From a virus, in IMG/VR virus record IMGVR_UViG_3300009285_005282, positions 1-64,000 of that record: DNA of 64,000 bases; one strand, written 5' to 3'. A program made the position numbers and the translations under genes. This document shows, piece by piece, positions 45,987-55,939 of the stretch (position 1 is the first letter of the stretch; every line of letters starts with the position of its first letter). The notes beneath the pieces are model-generated. The model made no database searches. It was given only the letters and a program-made list of their open reading frames with translations, and was not told the DNA's origin.

Positions 45987-47171
45987 TTGCCCTACCCAGC
46001 TACCGATTGGCCAGCGTCATTGGACGCCCCGGTGGTGCGCGCGGACGGCGTGCACACCGTGGCCGGAGACAACTTCAACTACCAAGACGTCCAGCTGCGC
46101 CGGTTACAGCAATGGCTCGGTGCTACCGCTGACTTGATCGGAAGCGGTGTTACCGGCGCTGGCCCTGGGGGGTTGGTGAGCCCGGTCGTTGACGGGCCGG
46201 GCGTCAACGCCATCACGCTGGCAGCCCGGAACGGCTTCGGCGTTGGCAACGTGCTCTCGGTGGGGGACGATGACGATGTAGCGTACGTCGAAAAGTTGCG
46301 GTTGGATTACGCCGGGCGGCTTTGGCTGGCGGGCGGTCTACAGCTCCAAGCCACCCAGGCGGTGACCGAGATCCTCGACGAAGACACGATGGTCTCGGAC
46401 AGTGACGCCGCGCTAGCCACCCAGCAGTCTATCAAGGCGTACTCGGACACGCTGTTCGCGCTCGCGGTGTTGCTTGCTGGAAGAGCAGGTGGGCAGCTTG
46501 TGCACGGGGGTGTGGCGGCGGGTGAGAACCTGACATTGGAGAGCACCGCGCACGCCACCAAGGGGGACGTCGCTCTCTCGGCGGGTGAGCGTTTGGTGCT
46601 TGGGGACTCTGCCGCCCGACCCCCGGTCAACCTAACAGCACGAGCAGCGGAGCCTACCACCCCCGCTGCTTCGGACATCTACCTTGACGATGGCACGAAC
46701 ACCGCTAGTGGTTTACCGGGGCTGCGTCGGTGGTCTGGGGCGGCATGGGCCGACCTGGACACGGGCGTCGAGCGGCACGTTACCGGCGCCATCAACGAAA
46801 CCGTTGCCTTTGGCGCTCCGGAGGCCCCGCTGGGGGACTTCGTGTACAACGTTTCCAAGCGGGGGGCGCTGCCGGTGGTGTTTCAGGCTGTAGTCACTTC
46901 GACTGCGGTGGGGGCCAACACCTGCTTGATACGGCTGTACGATGTCGGTCCTGCTGCTGGTCCCCCTGCCGTTCCAGTGTTGATGGCCACGTTGACCTCG
47001 AACGCTGCTGGGGGTGAGGGTCCGGTGCTGAAACAGAGTGCTGACCTATCTGGCACGCTGACGGCTGGTTCCCGGCTGTACCGCGTTACCGCGGAGGTTA
47101 CAGTTGGAGGAGCAGGCCCACCGCCTGACGAAATTTACGTAGGTAAGGCCGAAATTTACATTGGGAGTTAG
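45987..47171 (+). CDS. Tail-fibre-like protein (394 aa)
   Basis: A 394-residue protein. The N-terminus is short and extended (DGVHTVAGDNFNYQDVQLRR). The middle has fibre segments (VTEILDEDTMVSDSDAALAT, QQSIKAYSD, then GGQLVHGGVAAGENLTLEST, AHATKGDVALSAGERLVLGD), typical of phage fibre shafts that end before a receptor domain. The C-terminal about 130 residues are a beta domain (FGAPEAPLGDFVYNVSKRGA, LTAGSRLYRVTAEVTVGG). TTG 45987 has TAGGAGG five bases ahead. It follows a divergent promoter region and may start its own transcript. Confidence 0.7.
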   Translation: MPYPATDWPASLDAPVVRADGVHTVAGDNFNYQDVQLRRLQQWLGATADLIGSGVTGAGPGGLVSPVVDGPGVNAITLAARNGFGVGNVLSVGDDDDVAYVEKLRLDYAGRLWLAGGLQLQATQAVTEILDEDTMVSDSDAALATQQSIKAYSDTLFALAVLLAGRAGGQLVHGGVAAGENLTLESTAHATKGDVALSAGERLVLGDSAARPPVNLTARAAEPTTPAASDIYLDDGTNTASGLPGLRRWSGAAWADLDTGVERHVTGAINETVAFGAPEAPLGDFVYNVSKRGALPVVFQAVVTSTAVGANTCLIRLYDVGPAAGPPAVPVLMATLTSNAAGGEGPVLKQSADLSGTLTAGSRLYRVTAEVTVGGAGPPPDEIYVGKAEIYIGS

Positions 47172-47180
47172 GAGCGCACA

Positions 47181-48167
47181 ATGGCCTGGCACGATAACGT
47201 CAATCTTGGCGCGTATTCGAGCGGTAACGACCCGGTGTTTCAGCTCAAGGACTTTTTGAAAAACGTCCTGGGCTGGACGATACCCTGGTCGAACAACCAG
47301 ACGCTGACCAACTCCTGGACGAACGTTGACAACATTGCCTCCTCAGCGGATCTGAACGGGCAGTATCGAGGCTTTGTTGCCCGCTCGCCAGACGGGTTGC
47401 GCGCATACCTTGTCGTCCGTGGGTCGCAAAGTTACTCCTGGAAGTGCTTGTTCAACCGGGATGAAACTGGAAACCCGCTGACGTCCGTGGGTGGCAACGA
47501 GCCTACCTCCGCCACCGCGAAAGGTGCAACGAACGGAACCGGGACCGCAGCAGCGAATGTGTTCCCCACCAGTGGTTCCTGGTATACGCACATCACGGGG
47601 TCTGACGCCGAGGACCCTGCCGGGGTCGGGGTTTATCCATTTTGGGCGGTGTCTCGCGTGGTCGGGACCGGCGTGGCGGCACACGCTTTTATCTACGACT
47701 CGCTGATGGACGGCACTCGGTCGGCTGCGGATCAGTCCCCGGAGTTTATGCTGTTCACGGGGTTGGAGCTGTTCGCGACATACGGCGCGTATCTCGCTTA
47801 TGGTGCGTACGCCACCGCTCCTCTCGTTGGATGGATGCTGTATAACCAGACCGGAGCCGAGTGGGGGACGCTTTACTCTAGGGGTCTCGTAGACATTTAT
47901 TATACAACGGAAGGAGCACCAATTTCAGAACCGGATAATCCCATGGACGTGGCTGCTGGGATACCGATCTGCGATCTGAATCTGTTCAAGGTTGTTCGGA
48001 GGTCCGGTGTGGCTGTTGGTCCCAAAGGATACGCCTCCAACATACGGTGGAACCCAACTAGAGCACGAGGGTTCCCCTACGTTTACACAGTTGGAGCTGA
48101 CAGTTGGCTACTGGTCGATGATCTTGTGCTGAAGCACTGGCCCACCGGGGTGGTGCCGGCTCTGTAG
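47181..48167 (+). CDS. Tail/fibre-associated structural protein (328 aa)
   Basis: A 328-residue beta-rich protein (QLKDFLKNVLGWTIPWSNNQ, ADLNGQYRGFVARSPDGLRA, SQSYSWKCLFNRDETGNPLT, VYPFWAVSRVVGTGVAAHAF, FTGLELFATYGAYLAYGAYA). It looks like a compact globular structural protein placed between fibre genes, ten bases after the fibre stop. It could be a fibre tip, chaperone or decoration protein; no family is recognised. Confidence 0.6.
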   Translation: MAWHDNVNLGAYSSGNDPVFQLKDFLKNVLGWTIPWSNNQTLTNSWTNVDNIASSADLNGQYRGFVARSPDGLRAYLVVRGSQSYSWKCLFNRDETGNPLTSVGGNEPTSATAKGATNGTGTAAANVFPTSGSWYTHITGSDAEDPAGVGVYPFWAVSRVVGTGVAAHAFIYDSLMDGTRSAADQSPEFMLFTGLELFATYGAYLAYGAYATAPLVGWMLYNQTGAEWGTLYSRGLVDIYYTTEGAPISEPDNPMDVAAGIPICDLNLFKVVRRSGVAVGPKGYASNIRWNPTRARGFPYVYTVGADSWLLVDDLVLKHWPTGVVPAL

Positions 48168-48176
48168 GAGTGTTCG

Positions 48177-48443
48177 ATGCCGACCTACGCAGCTCGAACG
48201 AACCCAACGACGCTGAACGACCGAGCAGTGCCCGTTGGTACCGCACCGGCGCGCGGTGGACCCTCCTCTGGTGGAGGCGCGCCCACCGTGTACTATCGGA
48301 ACCAGGCTTGGGACGACGTGAAGGTAGGGTACGTTCCTTGGGTCACCGTCGGTGGCTACGACCTCACCGGTGCAAGCTACCCGGGTCCTGGCGCTTGGGG
48401 GGTCAACACCAGTTTTTACATGGGTAGGGGGTTTTACAGCTAA
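48177..48443 (+). CDS. Small virion-operon protein (88 aa)
   Basis: An 88-residue Gly/Pro/Tyr-rich protein (TAPARGGPSSGGGAPTVYYR, VKVGYVPWVTVGGYDLTGAS, GAWGVNTSFYMGRGFYS). TAGGAG lies before the ATG, and the stop overlaps the next ATG. It may be a small fibre or spike component. Function unknown. Confidence 0.6.
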   Translation: MPTYAARTNPTTLNDRAVPVGTAPARGGPSSGGGAPTVYYRNQAWDDVKVGYVPWVTVGGYDLTGASYPGPGAWGVNTSFYMGRGFYS

Positions 48444-51400
48444 TGGCTGTGTACGGGACATTCATGTACGGGGGGGCGCTGTACGGCACCACCCCGCTGC
48501 CCTACTCTGGCGTCTGGGACATCTTTGACTTCTGCGAGCCTACCGACGCCGCCATGCTGCTCCTGCTCGGCTACTCCGGCGTTCGCCCGGCCAGGTTTGG
48601 CGGGGTCTACTCGTGGTTCAACGGTGCGAACGACTACGTCATGGCCAGCGCCGACGGGGCCGACTCCGGCCTGCGCGTGGACGTGCCCGTTCCATCCGGA
48701 ACCTTCAGTTTGCAGTTCACCATCCTGCCCACCGACCTGCCGGACGACTTCGCGGACGTGGAGCACGCCCGGGTGCAGGTCGGGGTGTTCAACGCGCAAG
48801 GATCGTGTTGTGTACTGTTTCTGTCCGAGCACGGCGGGATCGCCATCTCGGACGGTACGGGCTCCCCAACCGTACTTACGGATTCAGCAGACATTTTCTC
48901 GGCGGGCACCGACTACTACACCTTTCGCCTGACCGTCAACGAGCTGACCGACGTTGTGCACCTTTACGTCACCCGCAAGGACGTGTTGGCCGCAACCGGT
49001 GTTTCGGAGCTGCGCTACACCTTCGCGCCGTTTCCTACACCGGCAGCCGAGGTGGACAACGTCCGCATCGAAATATTGGGGTCGGTCGCCGACCCGGTTG
49101 AGATCGGGCTGGACTGTCTCAAGCTCTCTTCGTCGGAGGTCATCACCGACCGGTGCCCGGTTGCGGTTATCGCCGCTGACCGGGCACACCCCCTCACGCG
49201 CTACGCCTGGTTTGACGGGCGGGCAAGCTACGACCCCGACGTTCCTCCAGCGGAGCTGGTCTATTGCTGGACGGTGACGGACGCGCCGATGGCGTCGGCG
49301 CTCTGGACCACTGTGGAGGGGTCGTCTCCGGCTGATGCGAGCGGCTACACGAACATTCTGACCGGAGCGGTGGACGCGTTCTCCGAAGTGTCCGAGGGGG
49401 ACCTGCTTTTTGGAGAGCTTGGCGGTTCCACCGTGATGCGCGTCGCCACCGACGGAAGCTGGCTGGCGCTGGAGAACGACGTGCTCGCCGCGAGTACTAC
49501 CGCCTCCTGGAAGATGCTTCGTCAAGCCCTTTGGGGTGGTGAGCGCTTGACCGGTACGGTCATGACCGACGTGCTGGCGCGTTTGGACGTGCCGCCCGGC
49601 GGACCCGTCTTGGGGGACACCTACCTGGTCGTCGCCACCGCGGTTGGGGTCTGGGTGGGTCATGAAGGTGAGCTCGCCACCTGGGACGGACTGGCGTGGA
49701 CCTTTGCCGCCCCCGCTGCCCGTCAGATGGTGTTCGTGCTGGCTGAGTTGGAGGCGTACCGCACCACCGGTCCGGCGCCTGCCTATTGGTATCCCGACGA
49801 CCCGGAGCCGTGGGAGCTCGACTGTTGGGAGGGACGTACCACAGCGGTGGGCGTAGCATTGGGGGATACGGTCGGGCTTTACACCGTCCAGCTGGTGGTC
49901 AACGACGGGTTCTACAACAGCACACCGGCCTACGCGCTGCTCAACCTGTATGAGAACACCGTTCCCCTCGGGCTCGTACCCGATCTGAGCTTCATTTGGA
50001 ACTACCTGTCGGACTTTTGGGGTCTGGTAGAGGGCAAGGAGTTCGCCGAGACCTTCTGGTCGGCGGCAGCGCAACTGCTGACCGACGAGCTCATGCGCCT
50101 GTGGCAGGATGACTACGCCAAGAGCTTGGTGGACATCCAGCGTAGCTTTCAACGGAGGTGGCTGGACTACCCATTGCGGTACGAAGAGCCCAGCTACGTC
50201 GACCTGCCCGCTACTATTACGACTGGGTACGCCGCGTCGGGGTACGCCGCGACTCCGGTGCCGGTATCGGTGCCCGGCGATCTGCCCGTAGACGCCCCAC
50301 GGGTTTACGTCATGGACCCCGGCACGCTGCCTGCTGGGTCCGTATCTGGGCTTTTGTTGGTGCTGGACGGAATTGGCTACCGTATCAGCCAGGCGGCTAC
50401 CGACCAGGTCATAGTCCAGGACGCCCTTCCCACTACCCCCTCCAGCGCGTGGCTCATTGACGCGGCGGTGACCTCGCGTTCGTCAGACTTCGGGTTGCTG
50501 GGAGTGACCGCGGGGGACACAGCGGTGTTCGAGGTGCAGCTCGCCACCGGGGAGACCGTGGAGGTTGGCTGCCACGTTTGGGGCGTTCACGGGACGCAGT
50601 TGTCGTTCGACGCTACGGGGTTAGCCGCCTACTTGGCGGACGACAGCTACCAGGTCCTGTTCAAAGGGGTGCTGCGCCGTTCGGTCATCCCGCTCGACGA
50701 CCTGGTGCTGGACCTGCCGCGGCTGCAAGAGGTCATCAACTACCGAGCGGTGTCGGGTGCTCCCGCACCCCTGGAGTCCGGTCACGACTTTCGGCTCGAA
50801 CCCTTCACGACGTTTGATGGGGTGGAGGTCAACAGCGTCCAGCTCCTCAACAGCTACTTCATTGAGCAGGCGCGGGGCTGGACGGGGTACACGGACGCGT
50901 TCAACCACGAGTTCCTCTATGACACCGCGGTCGACTTCGAGGTGCTGTTTGGTGTGGGCGCGGACCTTACCGGCTACGTGCTGGAGCTGGATGGGGTTCG
51001 TTATCGTCTGCGGCAAGTTGTAGGCGCAAACCAGATCGAGCTCTACTCTTCCGCGCTGGCGTTGTCCCAAACCGGGCTGGCGTGGCACATGAGGTCGGTA
51101 GAGGTGGTCCCCGACCAGCTGTGGGCGGAGGTCACCTACCTGGACAACGGCGACAAGATCGAAGCGTTTGGGCGTCTGGCCGGGTTCACGCTGGATGACT
51201 GGCGGAGCCGGACGGACGAGCTGGACTATCGTTCCGCAGTCCAGGGGCTCTGGTACTACTTGTGGCATGGACGGACGCTGGAGAACACCCGCAGCGCCAG
51301 CCAGGTCATCCTGGGCCTGCCATTTGCCGAGGTGGCGGGGGTGGTTGCTGACGTCAAGAGCCCGTTCGACTCCACGCGTTCTCGGGTGTTGGTGCAAGAC

Positions 51401-52981
51401 CGCGACAACCTCACCACCTACCGAACCTACTACTACCCCACGGCGGTCGGGCTCGCCATCAACCCGGAGACTGACGCCCCGTACACGCTCGGGGACGCTG
51501 TGGAGCAGTTCGCGGCCCTTTCCGGTGGGGTGGTGGTCACTGACTACGTGGAGGACCCGACGTGGATCGCGCCCTACGTGGGTTCCGGCGACCTGCACGA
51601 GCCACAGAAGGTGCATACCTGGGGGGTGTTGGTCGACTCCGCGGTCTTCTCGCTGGTCAACCTGCTGTTCCTTATCGACTACCTGCGCCGGTACAAGCCG
51701 CAGCACACCGACCCGTTCTTCGCGGTCATCAAGTCACTGCACGACGACATCGACGTCGGTGACCCGTGCATGGTCGGTCCGGTGGTCCCCTTCGGGTACA
51801 CCTACCCGGACACTTGGGAGCCCTACAACTACCCGGTGGATTGGGCCAGTTCGCCACATGAGGTGCCCCGTGCACCGGTAACTTTCCACTCGCCGGTCAC
51901 GGTTCCTCCGGTGCCTTTGGTGTCCGACACCTACGGCGGACTGCGCCTTGCGGACGTGCCTGGGCGCGTTCCGGATGGTTCGACCTGGGTTCGTCTGGAC
52001 GGGACCACCCACTCCCCGACCCGTGCGGATGGTACCTTTGCGCTCAATGACATCGACGGTAGTGGGCACACAACACACATCGTTGGGGACTCGCTACTCG
52101 CGGTGAACGAGTTGTCCGACGGCGACATGGAGAACGGGATCAACCCCGGCGCTCTCCTCAGCCCGTGGCAGATGGTCGACGTCGGGGGGATGGGTCTGCC
52201 GATCGCCGCGGTAAAGTCGGCGTTGCAGAACCACACCCCTGGGGGTGCCGACAGCATGTACGTCATCTCCACCGGGACGCACACCGGGGTGGAGCAGGAA
52301 ATCGCCGTCGGGGACGAGGGGTGGCAGATCGGCGTCCGGCTGTGGGTGTATCTGGTAAGCGGGCAAGTGTACGTGCGGCTGTTGGACCAAGACGCCGGGC
52401 AGACGGTACTGGCCGAGTGGCGTCACGCGGTACTTCCCAACCAGTGGGTGCAGGTCACCCTGCACGCGTGGGAGCTCTCCGCGGCAGCTGGTAACGTTCC
52501 CACCCTGCAGATCCTTACTGGACCGGGCGGCGGGGAGTTCTACGTAGATGACGCGGCGGTGTACCACAAGCAGATGCCTTGGTCGCAGTGGGGGCTGAAC
52601 CGCTCTGTGGTTGGGCGTACCGGGGGCTACACCTTGGGCGGGCTGCCCGACGACGTACCTGAGATCACCGTGGCGGTACCCGTGGTTGGCGTGCCCACGC
52701 TCAACTCGGGGTTCGTGCTCAACGCTGCCAACTCTCCAGACGTCCAGCGACTGGCAGGTCCGGCCCCGGGACCCTTACCCCCGGCGGACTGGACCGTGCC
52801 GGGGGTGTCCACTACCCCCTGGTACGGCCCCTATGGCCTCCCGGTGGACGAGTGGAAAGCGGCAACCGGCTACGGCGTTCCTTACGGTGCTGCGCCGGAG
52901 CCGACATCGAGCTGGTTGGTAGGTGTGCCTTTGCCTGCTGGGTGGTACACTCGCATCGTGGGTCGGAGAACGCTGCAATGA
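48443..52981 (+). CDS. Giant baseplate/tail-fibre protein (1512 aa)
   Basis: A 1512-residue multi-domain protein. Residues about 35-230 form a lectin-like beta sandwich (PARFGGVYSWFNGANDYVMA, FSLQFTILPTDLPDDF). A PKD-like domain (WFDGRASYDPD, LVYCWTVTDAP, YTVQLVVNDGF) is interrupted at about 373-432 by a DUF2793-like domain (GPVLGDTYLVVATAVGVWVG, HEGELATWDGLAWTFAAPAA). Residues about 510-580 carry a baseplate-linked motif (LVPDLSFIWNYLSDFWGLVE, DYAKSLVDIQRSFQRRWLDY). The remainder is beta-rich with a carbohydrate-binding-like module near the C-terminus (about 1210-1370). It probably links the baseplate to fibres and reads host glycans. Confidence 0.65.
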   Translation: MAVYGTFMYGGALYGTTPLPYSGVWDIFDFCEPTDAAMLLLLGYSGVRPARFGGVYSWFNGANDYVMASADGADSGLRVDVPVPSGTFSLQFTILPTDLPDDFADVEHARVQVGVFNAQGSCCVLFLSEHGGIAISDGTGSPTVLTDSADIFSAGTDYYTFRLTVNELTDVVHLYVTRKDVLAATGVSELRYTFAPFPTPAAEVDNVRIEILGSVADPVEIGLDCLKLSSSEVITDRCPVAVIAADRAHPLTRYAWFDGRASYDPDVPPAELVYCWTVTDAPMASALWTTVEGSSPADASGYTNILTGAVDAFSEVSEGDLLFGELGGSTVMRVATDGSWLALENDVLAASTTASWKMLRQALWGGERLTGTVMTDVLARLDVPPGGPVLGDTYLVVATAVGVWVGHEGELATWDGLAWTFAAPAARQMVFVLAELEAYRTTGPAPAYWYPDDPEPWELDCWEGRTTAVGVALGDTVGLYTVQLVVNDGFYNSTPAYALLNLYENTVPLGLVPDLSFIWNYLSDFWGLVEGKEFAETFWSAAAQLLTDELMRLWQDDYAKSLVDIQRSFQRRWLDYPLRYEEPSYVDLPATITTGYAASGYAATPVPVSVPGDLPVDAPRVYVMDPGTLPAGSVSGLLLVLDGIGYRISQAATDQVIVQDALPTTPSSAWLIDAAVTSRSSDFGLLGVTAGDTAVFEVQLATGETVEVGCHVWGVHGTQLSFDATGLAAYLADDSYQVLFKGVLRRSVIPLDDLVLDLPRLQEVINYRAVSGAPAPLESGHDFRLEPFTTFDGVEVNSVQLLNSYFIEQARGWTGYTDAFNHEFLYDTAVDFEVLFGVGADLTGYVLELDGVRYRLRQVVGANQIELYSSALALSQTGLAWHMRSVEVVPDQLWAEVTYLDNGDKIEAFGRLAGFTLDDWRSRTDELDYRSAVQGLWYYLWHGRTLENTRSASQVILGLPFAEVAGVVADVKSPFDSTRSRVLVQDRDNLTTYRTYYYPTAVGLAINPETDAPYTLGDAVEQFAALSGGVVVTDYVEDPTWIAPYVGSGDLHEPQKVHTWGVLVDSAVFSLVNLLFLIDYLRRYKPQHTDPFFAVIKSLHDDIDVGDPCMVGPVVPFGYTYPDTWEPYNYPVDWASSPHEVPRAPVTFHSPVTVPPVPLVSDTYGGLRLADVPGRVPDGSTWVRLDGTTHSPTRADGTFALNDIDGSGHTTHIVGDSLLAVNELSDGDMENGINPGALLSPWQMVDVGGMGLPIAAVKSALQNHTPGGADSMYVISTGTHTGVEQEIAVGDEGWQIGVRLWVYLVSGQVYVRLLDQDAGQTVLAEWRHAVLPNQWVQVTLHAWELSAAAGNVPTLQILTGPGGGEFYVDDAAVYHKQMPWSQWGLNRSVVGRTGGYTLGGLPDDVPEITVAVPVVGVPTLNSGFVLNAANSPDVQRLAGPAPGPLPPADWTVPGVSTTPWYGPYGLPVDEWKAATGYGVPYGAAPEPTSSWLVGVPLPAGWYTRIVGRRTLQ

Positions 52982-53700
52982 GGTTCAAGGACACGGTACA
53001 CGTCAACCCCTCGCTGCCCCCCGGTAAGCCGCGGCTGCTGCCGGAAGGGCCGTTTGGGGAATCCAACGTTCGCATCCGCCTCATCGACCCCAGCACGGGG
53101 AGGGTGGTAGAGGAGCGGAACGGTCACAACATCTTCGTCAACTACGGACGGGACTGGATCGCGCACCTGGTTGGCTACGACGTTGGGCACACCACGTTTC
53201 GGGATGACCGGCTGCGCTACATGGCGTTTGGCATTGGTGGTACCCGTCAACGTGTGCCGTCAGCGACCATTCGCGCTGCGCACGCTGAGTGGGCGGGCTT
53301 TGCCGACGACTGGGCCATCCCGCCGCCCGGTGTTGGGACGGCAGACGCGGTGCAGACCGACGAGGACCCCACGGTAACCGCGCTGGAGTGGCCGGTGGAG
53401 TGCATCGCCGGCAGCTACTACGATCCCATCTCGACCCCTGCGACCTTCCCGACCACCGGGGTCATTCGGTTCACTTCGGTGCTGGGAATCAACGAGGTGA
53501 GCTTCGGGGCGTTCGCCAGCGTCCCTATTTCGGAGATCGGTCTCTTCACCTCGGGCATCGTGGGGGCGCTGGGGACCCCCCCGGTGGTGCATGGTGCACT
53601 GCCGAGTGAGAAGTTCATGGTGGCGTACCACACATTCGACGAGCTCTCCAAGACCGCCGCGTTCGTGATGCAGGCGGATTGGGAGTTGAGGTTCTCGTAG
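52978..53700 (+). CDS. Tail/fibre structural protein (240 aa)
   Basis: A 240-residue protein: VRIRLIDPSTGRVVEERNGH, NIFVNYGRDWIAHLVGYD, LRYMAFGIGGTRQRVPS, then VIRFTSVLGINEVSFGAFAS and VPISEIGLFTSG with VMQADWELRFS at the end. The 'N..FVNYGRDWIA..V', 'MAFGIGGT' and 'SEIGLFTS' blocks occur in phage tail proteins that assemble near fibres or collar. ATGA overlap with the giant upstream gene. Specific role unknown. Confidence 0.65.
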   Translation: MRFKDTVHVNPSLPPGKPRLLPEGPFGESNVRIRLIDPSTGRVVEERNGHNIFVNYGRDWIAHLVGYDVGHTTFRDDRLRYMAFGIGGTRQRVPSATIRAAHAEWAGFADDWAIPPPGVGTADAVQTDEDPTVTALEWPVECIAGSYYDPISTPATFPTTGVIRFTSVLGINEVSFGAFASVPISEIGLFTSGIVGALGTPPVVHGALPSEKFMVAYHTFDELSKTAAFVMQADWELRFS

Positions 53701-53709
53701 GAGAAAACG

Positions 53710-55929
53710 ATGAGTTACGTTCCAGCAGCAACGTTGAAGGGCGCGTGCAACGCGCTTGTGGCGGATACCCCCGGTGGTGGAGTCGGCTCCCGTTTCATGG
53801 CCTTTGGGGAGCAGGCGGACGACGACCGGTTCAACCGGGGGGTCTACGCCATCGCGCTCAACTGTGACCTGCTTTACGGGACACGTGGATGGGACGCGGT
53901 GGTTGGACCTGCTGGGGATACCGACTGTGACTACGCCGGGGACGACGCCCTGAGCACCGCCCTAGCCGCGTTAGGGGACAACTGCCGCATTTTCATCAAG
54001 AGTGGGCTCTACACCCCATCTGGGGCGATAGACATCACCCAGAACCAGGTGACCATCGTTGGGGATGCCGGGGACCCGTCGGGTGTCGGAGGTGTCCGCT
54101 TCGACTGCACCGCGGGCAACCTGACCTTCTCAGGGACCCGTATCGCGGCTCAGAACTTCTACGTTGACCTTGGTGGCAGCAGCTTTGAATGGTCAGGGGC
54201 GGACGGTGTCGGACAGCGGGTGACCCTGACCGGCGGCGCAGCGGTCATAGCGTCTGGGGCGCGGGTGTTGCTCGCCGACTTTTCTGTGACCGGCGCTGTG
54301 GCAATCACCGGGACCGGCGTTGCCTGGGGGCGGTCGGAGGTAGTCGGTGACGTCGTCGTAGCCGCACAGCAAAGTGCTTTGTGTGAAATGACCATTACGG
54401 GCAGTATTCAGCTTAGCGCCTGTAGCTCCGTGCAGCTGTCCCGACTGACGGTTACCTCCTCCGCCAATGTTCCAGCGTTACTGCTGAACGGCTCCAACGT
54501 AAGGGTGTGCATCGACGCCTGTCACTTCGTCGGGAGTGGAGCGAGCCCCGCAAACCCGGGCGATGGCGCCGCGTTATCAGTGACTGGTGACAACGAAGTG
54601 GCCTTCCGTAGCTGCCACTTTGAGAGTACGCACTGCGGTATTTGGGCTCCAACGGGTAGTCTGGGACGGTTGCAATTCGCTAACTGCCTCGTGGTGCAAA
54701 CAGCAGGATTGCTGCTTGCAGCACAGCAGGAGTTTGTGCACTTCAACCTGGACGGCGGTGGGGACGGCGTGCTCTTGAGCAACTTCCAGATCGCGGCACA
54801 GGGGGATTGGGTGGTGGGGGCGGGCCTCTCCTGGGTGAACTTTGCCACCAACGTTCACGGGGACAACGTGGTGCTGGACTTCTCTGGCAATTCGGCGCCG
54901 ACTCCCGACGACGCGGCGTTGGTGGTGGTCGGGGACAACGCGCTGTTGGTGGGCGAAGACTGCCCGGTGGAGCTCCATCGGGTGCTGGTCCGTCCGCACA
55001 TCGCCATGGCGGGTACCGGGGGAGCGTTGGGGCTCGTCGAGGTTGGCGGGGTGGCTGTTATTGACGGGCTTCGTGTCGTCGGCATCGGCGGAACGTGGCT
55101 GCACCCGGTGTTGTACTTGGAGGGGCTGGCACCCTACCGTGCGGTGGTTCGTAAGGTCACTGTCGACGCCGCCAACTGGGTCGGGTGCGGTTATGGCAAC
55201 CCTCCCACGGCGGACACAGCGGTTCTGGCCACGGCAGCCCACCACGCAGAGTTGGCCGGTGTCGTACTCACCGACCCCGGACTGGTGGGTGGTGGAGCCA
55301 ACAGCTACAACGCGCTCATTTTGGTCGGCTCAGCGGGTTTTGAGGACGTGGTCATACGCGATTGCCGCATTGTGCTCAACACCGCGAATCGTTTCTTGCG
55401 CGTTATCTCAACACCGATCGGCGCTCCAATCGACGGTTACGATCTGAGGATTCTGGACAACGACATCTATCTCGGAAGCCACCCTTCCGGGGTTGCGCAG
55501 TCGGTGGTGTACATTCTCGGCAAGACCGTACTTGCAATCGTTACGCCTTTTGGCGGGGTCAAGTACGGAGTTATTCGCGGGAATCACTTCAAAGTCAACA
55601 AGATCGGCACTTTTGGCGGTTCGATGGAGATATGTGTGGTGCTGGACACGTTCACCTACCTCTGGGACGTTTGCGGCAACACGTTTGAGGCAGAGCTGGA
55701 TGACAGTTCTGGCGCGTATCACCTCGCACGTTTTGCCGAGACCGACAGCGTTGGTGGTACGCAGCCCGGCGGTGGCGTGACCTTTTCTGGTAACCGCCTA
55801 ATAAATTTAGCGACGGGGCACCTCCCGGGGCCAGGACATCTCCCGAGCATTGTGTTTGGTGGTGCGGTGACCGGACCTGCCGGGTGGGACCCAGCGCTTG
55901 GTGACTACGCTCAAGCGTACTTTGTGTAG
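53710..55929 (+). CDS. Right-handed beta-helix tailspike-like protein (739 aa)
   Basis: A 739-residue protein. After a short head (FMAFGEQADDDRFNRGVYAI, ALSTALAALGDNCRIFIKSG), it has a long series of short strands of the pectate-lyase type (GAIDITQNQVTIVGDAG, RIAAQNFYVDLGGSSFEW, VQLSRLTVTSSANVPALLLN, EVAFRSCHFESTHCGIWAPT, VVIRDCRIVLNTANRFLRVI), typical of tailspikes that bind or cut surface polysaccharide. No catalytic pair can be assigned from sequence. GGAG precedes the ATG. Confidence 0.75.
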   Translation: MSYVPAATLKGACNALVADTPGGGVGSRFMAFGEQADDDRFNRGVYAIALNCDLLYGTRGWDAVVGPAGDTDCDYAGDDALSTALAALGDNCRIFIKSGLYTPSGAIDITQNQVTIVGDAGDPSGVGGVRFDCTAGNLTFSGTRIAAQNFYVDLGGSSFEWSGADGVGQRVTLTGGAAVIASGARVLLADFSVTGAVAITGTGVAWGRSEVVGDVVVAAQQSALCEMTITGSIQLSACSSVQLSRLTVTSSANVPALLLNGSNVRVCIDACHFVGSGASPANPGDGAALSVTGDNEVAFRSCHFESTHCGIWAPTGSLGRLQFANCLVVQTAGLLLAAQQEFVHFNLDGGGDGVLLSNFQIAAQGDWVVGAGLSWVNFATNVHGDNVVLDFSGNSAPTPDDAALVVVGDNALLVGEDCPVELHRVLVRPHIAMAGTGGALGLVEVGGVAVIDGLRVVGIGGTWLHPVLYLEGLAPYRAVVRKVTVDAANWVGCGYGNPPTADTAVLATAAHHAELAGVVLTDPGLVGGGANSYNALILVGSAGFEDVVIRDCRIVLNTANRFLRVISTPIGAPIDGYDLRILDNDIYLGSHPSGVAQSVVYILGKTVLAIVTPFGGVKYGVIRGNHFKVNKIGTFGGSMEICVVLDTFTYLWDVCGNTFEAELDDSSGAYHLARFAETDSVGGTQPGGGVTFSGNRLINLATGHLPGPGHLPSIVFGGAVTGPAGWDPALGDYAQAYFV

Positions 55930-55939
55930 GAGGAGAGCG

